In this document: positions 55,746 to 64,000 of the stretch, one piece after another | How positions within the stretch are numbered: the first letter of the stretch is position 1 | Layout of the letters: each line of letters opens with the position of its first letter | Source: Bacteroidota bacterium | Lineage (GTDB): Bacteria > Bacteroidota > Ignavibacteria > Palsa-1295 | Direction: 5' to 3' | NCBI GenBank assembly: GCA_021324735.1 | Contig: JAJPIO010000006.1 | Location: forward strand, 265,667 to 329,666 | Length of the DNA: 64,000 nucleotides | The notes under the pieces: model-generated | The model's database searches: none | What the model saw: only the letters and a program-made list of their open reading frames with translations | Told to the model about the DNA's origin: nothing | Program-made: the position numbers and the translations under genes

Positions 55746-57664
55746 CTCAAATGCACAAATGACAAAACTTGCACGATGGGGGACGTGATGCGAAGAAAAT
55801 AGGTTCCGGAAGATAGCGAAGAGACATCGATCCCAGCAATATCGCCGTCCAACTTGAATGAGCCCGAACTAAGCACTTCTCCTGTCATATCACATATTTC
55901 ATAGGCCACCTGACCGACTCGGTTATTATCCGATATCTGCAAATTCCCATAAGTCGGATTGGTTATAATTTGAATTCCATCATTCGGCTGAATAGTGCTA
56001 ACTCCAGCGACCTTTATTGCAGAAAAGAACATGAGACTTGTATCAGCGACGGAAGTTGCTTTGGTGTCTTCGATCCTTATCAGCATTCTTTGAGAACTTA
56101 CGTTCGGTACCTTCCACGGATAATTTCCTGCCTTTGCCGGAATGGACTGCACAATATTCGACCAGTTCAGTCCTCCATCCGGCGAATATTGTAATGATAC
56201 ACTATCGACATTAGCGTACGTCCAATCAATAGAAATGATAGAATCGCCTGCAAACGTCTCGCTGCCGCGGGGAGAAAGGAGAATAACCAAAGGATCAGAC
56301 GGTGGTTGTATACATTGAGCCCTTTCGGCATTTACACGCAATACGCTATCGACCTTCGGCGAGAACGTCATGGCGAGCTTAAATTGCGAAATATCCTTAC
56401 CCGAAAGCACGTAATTCGCATTCGCGCAATAACTCATGATCGTACCAGCACTCCTTCTCGGAGTGACTGGAAGAGTATCGCAGGCATCGCCAAGTGAAAG
56501 ACCGTTCGCCGGATCGTTTTTAGTAAAGCATGTATCGAGCGGTGGATCCCAATAGCACGTGTGTGAATGAGGTAGGCTAAAGTTGTGCCCTACTTCATGT
56601 GCAACGATATACGCATCGTACGTAAAAGCGAATGTTGGATATGTGTGTCCTGTCTGCGGACTACTCACACTATACGACCAATTGGTATCACATAGTGAAT
56701 AGTATCCATAGCCGCCGCCCCCATATCCAATGGATGTCATAACATGCGCAAGATCGCGCGGCACATTGGCGTAATGTGCACGCCAGTATTTCGGCACTGT
56801 GTCTTCGAGAGCGTATGCGTTCCCTTTCACTTGATAAGGATCGCCGCTCGTCCACACCTTCAACCATGTGATGTGCCAGGTGATATTTGCTTCGTCTTCG
56901 TAAATGACACTCGCCATAGCAAAGAGCGATGCAATATAACCTTGCACAATACTCATATTCCCTCCTTCATCATGGAAGAAACAGGAATCAGCCTCTATAG
57001 CGATGTCCGTCTGCAGCAGGGTCGATCCGAAAAGCGGCAATGAGGCATTCGGGTTGTCCGTATGCTTGTGGAGCAATTCATTTATCGGTTCAAGAGCGTT
57101 CGGCTGCGAAATTTCCTCGGCAAAGCAGTTGAGCGGCGTCATTCCTCCAACCGACAATAGATCTGTTTCGCGAGTAAGAATGTGTTTCCGAGAATCCAAT
57201 TCGTTCTTCGCCGGCCCAAGAACGAAGACGTCTCCGGATTCTCGTGTGATCGAACACAGAAGTTTACCATCAAATACAGAGAGAAATACTTTAGAGTTTG
57301 GCTCTCCAAGCACTTTACCTCGAAAAGCAAAGAACATGGGGGCTTTTAGCATCACCTCACCTTTCGAGGTGCCTTCGATGAATTGAGTGGTCCCATCAAT
57401 AGGAGAATGAGTGGGCTTGAGGTCGAGCGTTACGTTGTCACTCCCTGCGGGAAACGCACTAATTTGAAAGCGCTGGCGAGGCGCTACTATGCGAAAAATT
57501 GCTGCGCTATCAATAATGAATGCAGAGGCAGATGGAGTACCGTTCTGTGTAACGCTCGCTCGTGAAAGAAACTGATCCGATGGTATTGGCGACGCAGCAA
57601 TCGTATGCGAAGCATAACCGAGCGTCACAACCAGGATAAGGATTCGGAGATAGGACTTGCTCAT
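55742..57664 (-). CDS. Secreted reprolysin-like (M12B-type) zinc metalloprotease with T9SS sorting domain
   Basis: 640 residues. Signal peptide (LRILILVVTLGYASHTIAA), a prodomain-like region to about 215 and a catalytic domain to about 455. Zinc motif HEVGHNFSLPH with His356, Glu357, His360 and His366, in the extended form HExxHxxxxxH of metzincins; a Met-turn candidate follows in GTIMSYCA. Many Cys around the site (SHTCYWDPPLDTCF, GDACDTL) suggest disulfides. An Ig-like module (VILLSPRGSETFAGDSI...) of the same type as in the neighbouring DUF3494 protein precedes the T9SS domain (ITNPTYGNLQIS to FVHLR). Probably digests extracellular protein. First gene of a three-gene operon. Confidence 0.88.
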   Translation of the reverse strand: MSKSYLRILILVVTLGYASHTIAASPIPSDQFLSRASVTQNGTPSASAFIIDSAAIFRIVAPRQRFQISAFPAGSDNVTLDLKPTHSPIDGTTQFIEGTSKGEVMLKAPMFFAFRGKVLGEPNSKVFLSVFDGKLLCSITRESGDVFVLGPAKNELDSRKHILTRETDLLSVGGMTPLNCFAEEISQPNALEPINELLHKHTDNPNASLPLFGSTLLQTDIAIEADSCFFHDEGGNMSIVQGYIASLFAMASVIYEDEANITWHITWLKVWTSGDPYQVKGNAYALEDTVPKYWRAHYANVPRDLAHVMTSIGYGGGGYGYYSLCDTNWSYSVSSPQTGHTYPTFAFTYDAYIVAHEVGHNFSLPHSHTCYWDPPLDTCFTKNDPANGLSLGDACDTLPVTPRRSAGTIMSYCANANYVLSGKDISQFKLAMTFSPKVDSVLRVNAERAQCIQPPSDPLVILLSPRGSETFAGDSIISIDWTYANVDSVSLQYSPDGGLNWSNIVQSIPAKAGNYPWKVPNVSSQRMLIRIEDTKATSVADTSLMFFSAIKVAGVSTIQPNDGIQIITNPTYGNLQISDNNRVGQVAYEICDMTGEVLSSGSFKLDGDIAGIDVSSLSSGTYFLRITSPIVQVLSFVHLR

Positions 57665-57728
57665 ATATCAGATTAAAGACCATTTCAAAACGGAGGAAAC
57701 AGTTTAAGAATTCTACCTGGGAAGGCCA

Positions 57729-57763
57729 TAAAAAACCCGGGCCTAGGTTTACCTAAGCCCGGA
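57729..57763 (-). terminator. Intrinsic terminator after the DUF3494 gene
   Basis: Minus-strand stem ccgggcttaggt/acctaggcccgg (nearly complete) followed by gttttttat. Confidence 0.9.
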
Positions 57764-57789
57764 TTTACATCCGTATCGAATGAATTTGT

Positions 57790-60216
57790 CTATCGAACGA
57801 TGTTCATGCGACCCACGAGCAGCCCCGATTGCGTACGAAGCAAGCAAGTGTAAACACCTGCGGCAAGCTCCGAAACATTGACTGGAATGTCATGATGTCC
57901 TGACGAATAGATCGTCGGATCCGTAGAGAATACCGTATGTCCGGCCATGTCAATGAGCGATAAGTTGGCCTCCGATTCCTTCGGCAGTTCAAAAGAGATA
58001 GTCGTAACCCCGTTCGCAGGATTCGGATAGTTTGTCAGGCTCATACCCGGAATCACATTGGCCGTAACGCCAGCAAGGGTTGTTGCTCCGATACTGAAAG
58101 CGTTAGAAGTGGCTGAAATACCCGTGTTACTCATCACGCGAATCCGTACCGAATCATATCTTCCGGTTTCCAGCGTTGTCCAAACGGTGTGAGGTACCGC
58201 ACTGGTGGACATTGTGGTAATCGGTTTCCAAGTTTCGCCGTCCAAAGAATACGAGACAGCTACAGAATCCCCGACAGATCCCGAATACTGCCAGTCGATC
58301 GTCATGTGTTTGCCATTCGGTATGTTATTGTCGATCAATCCTCCCAGGCACAGCATAGTAATCGCTCCATTGCCTCCCGAACCACTCGAAGATGTGATCG
58401 TAAATAAACCGCTGGTCCCCATTACGCCATTGAGATCGATGATGCGGATAAGACCTTTCGTAGTTGCCTGGTTCGGCACGACAGACCAGGGTATCGTATT
58501 CGTTTCCGAGTTAACAATCCCAACAAGACTCCAGCTTATTCCCCCGTCCAAAGAGTATTCGACGATCTTCTGAGCTGTAAGTCCTGCACCGGTATAGACT
58601 ATCGGATAATTGACGGTCCCGCCGGCAATCGATTCCCCTGTGGAAGGTCGGACGATCATTACGAACGCCGAGGCTTGGCGTTGGATAGAGAATGCTCCGC
58701 TCTTCGCAGAAAGTCCGTTGACATCGGTGATGCGAATAAAAGCGTGGCTGACATTCGTATCCGGTACTCCCCAGACGTATTGGTTCACGTCGGAATTCAA
58801 CACTGCAATGACCTGCCAGGTAGCGCCGCTATCGAATGATGATTCGAGGACCTTGCCATTCGCAATGCCGCTGCCTGTCCAGCTAATAACGTAATCGGGT
58901 GTACCACCGACGAGTATCTCTCCTGCATTTGGATGTGTAATGGTAATCCAGGATTTCGGCTTCGAAACGATCGAGAAATTACCACTCACTCCCGTCGTAC
59001 CGTTCAAATCGACAAGACGTATCAATGCAGAAGAAGTGTTGGTATCCGGAACGCTCCAGGCGTACTGCGAAACGTTACCGGAAATGATACCAATGATCTT
59101 CCAGCTCATTCCCCCATCGAAGGAATATTCGAGTATCTTCTGAGTCGTAAGTTCGCTACCGACCCAAGTGATCTCATAGTTCGATAGACCCGTAACGATC
59201 TCTCCTTGTGAGGGATGGATAATAACAACGCTTGGTTGCGTATGCGATACGATTGAAAATACACCGCTTTCGCCACTCACGCCATTGTTATCAGTTATTC
59301 GAATAATCGCTTTGGTGGAAGACGTATCGGGGACATTCCACGAAAAGCTGTTGACATTCGAGTTCAACGCACCTGCGATCGTCCAGGTCATACCTCCATC
59401 CAGAGAATATTCTACGCTCTTCTGCGGAGTCAGCGACGTTCCAGTGAATTGTATTTGATAATTTGTCGTCCCGGCTATAACCGTATCACCGGCTGCAGGC
59501 CGAAGTACCGTCAGTGAAGGAAGATTTGATTCTGGTACATTGAGTGTGCAGTTTTCAAGGATTACGTCACCAACCAAAGCAATTGCACGCCCTTCCAGTT
59601 TGCAGCCCCCATACAAATGAATAGTACCCGCCCCGAGGATGCTTCCTTTGAAGCTGGCTGAGGAAAAAACATTTGTCGTTCCGAGGATATACCAAAAAAC
59701 ATTTTTTGCAAGAGCACCGCCAGAAAGAACGACGCTTGAATTGGAAGAAGCGCATAATGCGCCGTTTACTTTTATAAGAAAAACGGCATTCGAGTCACCA
59801 TGTGCATTCAAAGTAAGGACACCGCTAAGTGTCTCATTCCCTGGAGAACAATAAACTCCAGGTGAAAGAGATAAGCCGTTACCAATCGTCGAACATATTG
59901 CATAATTGCAGTCCTCATCGCCGGCTTGATTGAATGCCGCTATGAGTTCATTCTTATGCGTCTCAGCATCGGGGTTTTCGTGATCGCGAATCACTCCGCA
60001 GTAATGACCGGCGGGAAATCCGTTAACCGAATTATCTTCGGCGCCGAGATCACCGATCACCCAGCTTGGGCCGGTGTTCGTGATGTTTCCCTCGGCTGAA
60101 AATGCAGCATAACAAGCTGCCGACGAAAGGTTTGGGGCAGTCTGCGCGAAGGTTAGTCCGCTTAATACCAACAGAAAGGCGCAGACCAACAGTGTAGGTC
60201 GTAGCAATTTAGACAT
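57790..60216 (-). CDS. DUF3494 ice-binding-type protein with five Ig-like repeats and T9SS sorting domain
   Basis: 808 residues. Signal peptide (LLRPTLLVCAFLLVLSG ending TFAQ). Residues about 28-225 match the DUF3494 ice-binding beta-helix: AACYAAFSAEGNITNTGPSW, VIGDLGAED, GVLTLNAHGDSNAVFLIKV, AKNVFWYILGTTNVF, FKGSILGAGTIHL, LEGRAIALVGDVILENC. Four tandem Ig-like repeats of about 95 residues follow (each with VEYSLDGGMTW- or similar and VPDT...IRITD), plus a diverged fifth. The last 80 residues (NYPNPANGVTTISFELP to GRMNIVR) form a T9SS domain. Members of this family bind ice or, in non-cold species, may serve as adhesins; which applies is unknown. Own terminator. Confidence 0.9.
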   Translation of the reverse strand: MSKLLRPTLLVCAFLLVLSGLTFAQTAPNLSSAACYAAFSAEGNITNTGPSWVIGDLGAEDNSVNGFPAGHYCGVIRDHENPDAETHKNELIAAFNQAGDEDCNYAICSTIGNGLSLSPGVYCSPGNETLSGVLTLNAHGDSNAVFLIKVNGALCASSNSSVVLSGGALAKNVFWYILGTTNVFSSASFKGSILGAGTIHLYGGCKLEGRAIALVGDVILENCTLNVPESNLPSLTVLRPAAGDTVIAGTTNYQIQFTGTSLTPQKSVEYSLDGGMTWTIAGALNSNVNSFSWNVPDTSSTKAIIRITDNNGVSGESGVFSIVSHTQPSVVIIHPSQGEIVTGLSNYEITWVGSELTTQKILEYSFDGGMSWKIIGIISGNVSQYAWSVPDTNTSSALIRLVDLNGTTGVSGNFSIVSKPKSWITITHPNAGEILVGGTPDYVISWTGSGIANGKVLESSFDSGATWQVIAVLNSDVNQYVWGVPDTNVSHAFIRITDVNGLSAKSGAFSIQRQASAFVMIVRPSTGESIAGGTVNYPIVYTGAGLTAQKIVEYSLDGGISWSLVGIVNSETNTIPWSVVPNQATTKGLIRIIDLNGVMGTSGLFTITSSSGSGGNGAITMLCLGGLIDNNIPNGKHMTIDWQYSGSVGDSVAVSYSLDGETWKPITTMSTSAVPHTVWTTLETGRYDSVRIRVMSNTGISATSNAFSIGATTLAGVTANVIPGMSLTNYPNPANGVTTISFELPKESEANLSLIDMAGHTVFSTDPTIYSSGHHDIPVNVSELAAGVYTCLLRTQSGLLVGRMNIVR

Positions 60217-60375
60217 AGTTGTAGGATGTAGCTATTGATTAAGAGATAGAGATCATTCTGATAGGCAGCCCTCTCGCCTAAAAGAAATCGCATTCCAAAA
60301 AAATTGAACCAGGGAAGGGATTGAAGAAAGTTATGAACGATTGTTATTCAAACTGTAAGCCAATATTTAACTTGC

Positions 60376-60418
60376 GCAGAATCTCTAAGAGAGGAAAGAT
60401 ATTCTGCAATCTTTTTTT
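60376..60418 (+). terminator. Hairpin plus T run in the leader region of miaB
   Basis: gcagaat (60376-60382) pairs with attctgc (60401-60407), an inner ctct/agag can pair, and seven T follow at 60412-60418. It looks like an intrinsic terminator on the plus strand but no plus-strand gene precedes it; it lies 75 bases before miaB. Confidence 0.45.
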
Positions 60419-60493
60419 GCATACAATGCGTCACTAATTTTTGGATTAGTCCGGAAAGGGTTTTAGACCATCCGGTGTTACGGCCTGACAAGC

Positions 60494-62002
60494 ATGAAAA
60501 AAGTCTATATCGAGACATACGGTTGCCAGATGAACGTCGCTGACACGGAGGTCGTCCTTTCCGTGCTGAATAAGGCTGGCTATGAACCAACGACTGAATT
60601 GGACGGCGCGGATCTCGCTTTTATGAACACTTGCGCCATTCGTGAAAATGCAGAAGAAAAGGTCTGGAATCGGCTCGATCACTGGAAAAGCCTCAAGCGC
60701 CGCAATCCCGATGTGGTCGTGGGGGTGCTCGGTTGCATGGCCGAACATCTTCGCAAGGACCTTCTCAAGGACTCAGGTACCATCGTCGATCTCATCGTCG
60801 GTCCAGATGAATACCGGAAGCTCCCAACTTTAGTAGACTCCGTTGCCGGGATCGAAGACGATCAATCCGAATCACAAAATCAGTCGCCGGATAATCGGAA
60901 TCCGGCTATCGCCGTCAAACTTTCCCGTACTGAGACGTACGATGATATTCTCCCCTATCGGAATGAAGGCATTAGTGCGTTTATTTCGGTCATGCGTGGA
61001 TGCGATAAATTTTGCACGTTCTGCGTCGTGCCATACACTCGTGGACGTGAACGCTCCCGAAGCCTTTCTTCTATCGTTGACGAGTGCAAAGAATTAGAGC
61101 AGCAAGGATTTAAAGAGATCACGCTTCTCGGGCAGAATGTCAATTCGTATGATGAGGAAGGTCGAGATTTCTCCGATCTTCTCGCGGCCTGTGCTCGAGC
61201 AGTACCGAACGTTCGCATTCGTTATACGACCAGCCATCCCCAGGATTTCGACAAAAAGTTGGTCGACACGATGGCCACACATGACAACATCTGCAAGTAT
61301 ATTCACTTGCCGATCCAGTCGGGTTCGGACCGTATCCTGAAGCTAATGAATCGCACTTATACGCGAGATCATTATATGTCGATCGTTGAGATGATTAAGA
61401 GAGCGATGCCCAATGCCGCTCTTTCAACTGACATTATCGTAGGCTTCTGCACCGAAACGATAGATGATCACAAGATGACAAAGCAGATCATGCGTGAGGT
61501 CGAGTATGAGGGCGCATATATGTTCAATTACTCTCCACGTCCAAATACACGCGCTTGGAGCACTCTTACAGATGATGTTCCGCTTGAAGAGAAGACTTGC
61601 CGGTTGCGAGAGATCATCGCGATCCAAAACGAGACTTCGACCAAACGAAATTTGGCCGAGATCGGCCGAGAGCATACCGTTTTGGTCGAAGGCCGATCGA
61701 AGAAGAATGCGGATGAATGGAAAGGCCGCACCGACACGAACAAAATGGTCGTCTTTCCGCGAAACGGTGCTGAGGTTGGAGAATATCGCCGAGTTAAAAT
61801 CACCCGTTCTAATAGCGCAACCCTATTCGGGGAATTGATAGATATAGCTCGTACTGATTCCCTTTTAGGTTCGGAACATACGGGCCTCGACCGAGGTGAA
61901 GTGATATACGATCTCACCCCCCTTGTCATTTCGACGGTAAATACCAACGAGCACGCGGGCATATCTCAACCCGCGGTGGTAGAACTGCCAATAGTTAGCT
62001 GA
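60494..62002 (+). CDS. miaB: tRNA-2-methylthio-N6-dimethylallyladenosine synthase
   Basis: 502 residues; radical-SAM enzyme adding a methylthio group to i6A37 of tRNAs reading codons that start with U. N-terminal UPF0004 domain with Cys11, Cys47 and Cys81 for the auxiliary cluster; radical-SAM cluster Cys170, Cys174, Cys177 (RGCDKFCTFC). Further motifs: LLGQNVNSYD, HLPIQSGSDRILKLMNR, TDIIVGFCTET. A TRAM domain follows (EHTVLVEGRSKKN). About 50 residues beyond the usual end are present. The stop shares the sequence TGATCA with the convergent gene's stop. Confidence 0.96.
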   Translation: MKKVYIETYGCQMNVADTEVVLSVLNKAGYEPTTELDGADLAFMNTCAIRENAEEKVWNRLDHWKSLKRRNPDVVVGVLGCMAEHLRKDLLKDSGTIVDLIVGPDEYRKLPTLVDSVAGIEDDQSESQNQSPDNRNPAIAVKLSRTETYDDILPYRNEGISAFISVMRGCDKFCTFCVVPYTRGRERSRSLSSIVDECKELEQQGFKEITLLGQNVNSYDEEGRDFSDLLAACARAVPNVRIRYTTSHPQDFDKKLVDTMATHDNICKYIHLPIQSGSDRILKLMNRTYTRDHYMSIVEMIKRAMPNAALSTDIIVGFCTETIDDHKMTKQIMREVEYEGAYMFNYSPRPNTRAWSTLTDDVPLEEKTCRLREIIAIQNETSTKRNLAEIGREHTVLVEGRSKKNADEWKGRTDTNKMVVFPRNGAEVGEYRRVKITRSNSATLFGELIDIARTDSLLGSEHTGLDRGEVIYDLTPLVISTVNTNEHAGISQPAVVELPIVS

Positions 62003-64000
62003 TCATCGAGCGATCAAAATTGCTCGTACACCGACCTTGTCGGCGGCTTCTAGTATTATATAGTATGTACCAGAAGGCAGCTTATTACAGTCTGCGATCA
62101 ATTTATGACTGCCAGCAAGTATGTAACCTTCCTCCAGCTGGCATACTATCCTTCCCAGAATATCTTTAATAAGCAGCCGGGCATTGCCATCACTTGGAAT
62201 TTGATAGTCAATAGCTAAACGTCCGTTAGACCCGACACTTATATTTAGAGACTGCTGCTGCTCGATGCATGTTCCCACACCCTCTGGAGGTGGCGGCGTA
62301 GCATAATCATTATAATCAAGCGTTATAAGTTTGCCAGCACGAACAGGGACCTTCGACCACACTTTCGACTTCTGAACGCCGCTATCGGAAAAATCAAGCT
62401 CGAATTTGTAGTCCAGAGAATCAAGCCCGACGAACGCCCAATTGCCTTGCTCGTTCGTATAGGTCCAATCGAAGAGATCGCTGCCAATACTATCGACGTA
62501 CGACCGTAGAATTTTAGCTCCATGAATCGGGATTGGCGGATCACCATACGTCAAGCGCCCTCGAACAATACCGGTCATTAAATTTGGCGCGCCGATGTAG
62601 CGAACAATATGTCCATTCGCAGCTATATATGCATTCGTTCGCCAGAGATTTATCGACGTGGCTGACCCTTTGAAATCAATGATGGGTGGCCAACTCAGTC
62701 CGGCATCATAGGTTATCATTGCGCCAGTGTCAGTCGTGGCAAAACCGACATTCGAGTTAAGGAATGCAATCGAGTTTATTCGATGATCTATATAGGTGGA
62801 GTCAAGCGAGAGGACGCTTTTTCCGTATGGATCGCTATCATCAATGATGCGGCCATGAACATCCCCCAAAAACAACAGATCGATAGACGGAAAGCAAGCA
62901 GCGGAAAGGCCCTTCAAAATCGGGTCCGTATGACGGATCCAATTCAAGCCACTGTACAGATAAAAAGCTTGTGATGCAGTAATAACACCATGCAAAGGAT
63001 CGGCGAAATGGATTGCAGTTAAATTCCGGTCAGGTAATTGCCGAACCACATCCCATGTTTTGCCGGAATATTTTAAGACAATGCCACTATCGGCGATTGC
63101 CCACACTGTATCTCGATCGGTAGCACTAAGTGCACGGATAGCGCCAGCAGCGACGGTCGTACGTTGCCAGTTCTCTCCTCCATCCGTCGTACTTAGGAGC
63201 GTACCATTATCCGCAGCCACCCATCCGATCAAATTATCGATAAATTTAAGATCGAATAGGTCTTGGGAGGCTTCGTACATTGCAGACCAATTATCTCCTC
63301 CATCCGTACTCCTAAAAATAATACGTCGGCTTAAAGCATACCCTGTCAACGAATCAGGGAAATAGATTTTGAGAATAGTATAGAGCGGTGTATTTGCAAC
63401 TGGCTTAAAATTTCCAAGAATTCCGGCAGGCGATAATTGAATTGGCGAAAGCACATCGACCGACTCGATATTATTCGGCTCCGTAATTGTGCTGTAAAAA
63501 GTCTGATAGTTCTGCTTCATCACAGCACACGGATACTCGCTGACAACTCGTCCCCAATAAAGGTCACCAACCGGGATCACATTGAAATGGAATACCCCAT
63601 TCATGTCTGAGGTCCATAGTATGGAATCGGATGGAGGTCCATTCCATAGGCTGCCGACTGATTCAACAAAGGCGAGTTTAGCATCGGGCAGAGGTTTATT
63701 GGTAAGCGAATCAACTACTTCGGCTTCTACCGATTGTTTCCAATTAAGTTGAGGCACAACCATGCGACCATATGTCAGCAGTGGGGCCGAACCTTTCATA
63801 CGAATGTAGGCAAAGTAATACGGCGCACTACTATCGCGAATCGGTGGGATAGCGTTGCCATCCCATAAGACGTTGGCACTCGAGCCAATTATAAGCGGAG
63901 AAGATATTACTTGCTCGAGTGCGCTATCCTCAATAAACAATGGGCGAGATGCAGTTAACCAGACACTGCCATTCGATAGCGGAGTGGCCGATCGAACATT
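62003..64000 (-). CDS. Secreted YCF48/BNR-propeller protein with T9SS sorting domain (5' end outside window)
   Basis: Open through the window edge: in-frame codons continue upstream of 63940 to base 64000 without a stop, so the start is not in the window. At least 665 residues. An N-terminal carboxypeptidase-regulatory-like part (EAEVVDSLTNKPLPDAKLAF) precedes a YCF48-type propeller (FRSTDGGDNWSAMYEAS, LSTTDGGENWQRT, TDTGAMITYDAGLSW), another regulatory-like module (GIVRGRLTYGDPPIPIHGAKIL) and the T9SS tail (LNISVGSNGRLAIDYQIP to VRAILIAR). No catalytic motif. Converges on miaB with no intervening base. Confidence 0.85.
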   Translation of the reverse strand, partial: NVRSATPLSNGSVWLTASRPLFIEDSALEQVISSPLIIGSSANVLWDGNAIPPIRDSSAPYYFAYIRMKGSAPLLTYGRMVVPQLNWKQSVEAEVVDSLTNKPLPDAKLAFVESVGSLWNGPPSDSILWTSDMNGVFHFNVIPVGDLYWGRVVSEYPCAVMKQNYQTFYSTITEPNNIESVDVLSPIQLSPAGILGNFKPVANTPLYTILKIYFPDSLTGYALSRRIIFRSTDGGDNWSAMYEASQDLFDLKFIDNLIGWVAADNGTLLSTTDGGENWQRTTVAAGAIRALSATDRDTVWAIADSGIVLKYSGKTWDVVRQLPDRNLTAIHFADPLHGVITASQAFYLYSGLNWIRHTDPILKGLSAACFPSIDLLFLGDVHGRIIDDSDPYGKSVLSLDSTYIDHRINSIAFLNSNVGFATTDTGAMITYDAGLSWPPIIDFKGSATSINLWRTNAYIAANGHIVRYIGAPNLMTGIVRGRLTYGDPPIPIHGAKILRSYVDSIGSDLFDWTYTNEQGNWAFVGLDSLDYKFELDFSDSGVQKSKVWSKVPVRAGKLITLDYNDYATPPPPEGVGTCIEQQQSLNISVGSNGRLAIDYQIPSDGNARLLIKDILGRIVCQLEEGYILAGSHKLIADCNKLPSGTYYIILEAADKVGVRAILIAR

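Noticed and set aside
58100-59520. CRISPR-like or tandem DNA repeat
   Set aside because: The periodicity of about 285 bases is the coding of Ig-like protein repeats in the DUF3494 gene, not a DNA array.

Overview
The window looks like a chromosomal segment from the Bacteroidota/Chlorobiota (FCB) group, most like the Kapabacteria/Ignavibacteria side. That placement is an inference from gene content. Seven large secreted proteins end in the C-terminal sorting domain used by type IX secretion (T9SS). Ribosomal protein S16 has a long Ala/Glu-rich tail, 2-oxoglutarate dehydrogenase is the fused E2-E1 type, and several outer-envelope lipoproteins and Lpt/Lol export genes are present. No phage, insertion sequence, CRISPR array or rRNA was seen. 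One tRNA (Thr, anticodon CGT) is present. About 45 protein genes are called.

Layout. 1-490: gene-free mosaic of GC-rich palindromes. 0.5-10.9 kb: membrane pyrophosphatase with an unusual secretory N-terminus, a CAP-domain T9SS protein, a beta-propeller lipoprotein, glmS and two small exported proteins. 10.9-16.3 kb: a minus-strand operon (N-terminal half of ClpB, MtnX-like phosphatase, PgeF/YfiH), divergent from an OstA/LptA-like gene and lptB. 16.3-20.1 kb: M1 aminopeptidase followed by a DUF4160/DUF2442 pair, then a Spy-like lipoprotein. 20.4-26.6 kb: fused 2-oxoglutarate dehydrogenase, tRNA-Thr, an alpha/beta hydrolase and the C-terminal half of ClpB. 26.7-33.5 kb: two large T9SS proteins. 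33.5-39 kb: DUF421, ABC-F, nadK, folD and a YmdB-like phosphodiesterase. 39-43.5 kb: a lamin-tail-type T9SS protein with decayed copies of its own 5' end, then lolC/E, lolD and DUF3098. 43.5-50 kb: rimM, a receiver/thioredoxin-reductase-like protein and its histidine kinase, rpsP, a small secreted protein and ffh. 50-54 kb: lipoprotein, thiN, hybrid kinase and murA. 54-64 kb: secreted proteins (propeller, metalloprotease, DUF3494 ice-binding type, YCF48/BNR type) and miaB.

Most striking points. (1) The disaggregase ClpB is carried as two complementary genes 11.5 kb apart, split at the start of the middle domain and in reversed order, each with its own start and stop. (2) Short tandem duplications sit exactly on gene ends: three stop-codon regions (CAP gene, 2-oxoglutarate dehydrogenase, receiver/reductase gene), one start-codon region (clpB N-half), and a large three-copy array of a signal-peptide region at 40.6-41.1 kb. 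(3) A cNMP-domain histidine kinase and a receiver-thioredoxin-reductase fusion that lacks the redox CxxC lie between rpsP and rimM; the kinase start is preceded by a 13-bp perfect hairpin. (4) MurA carries Asp instead of the fosfomycin-target Cys. (5) The LptA-like gene shows an apparent one-base frameshift in a G run inside its signal peptide.

Housekeeping functions (cell-wall precursor synthesis, LPS and lipoprotein export, protein quality control, TCA cycle, NAD/folate/thiamine metabolism, tRNA and ribosome maturation) are interleaved with the secreted proteins. No T9SS machinery gene lies in the window.
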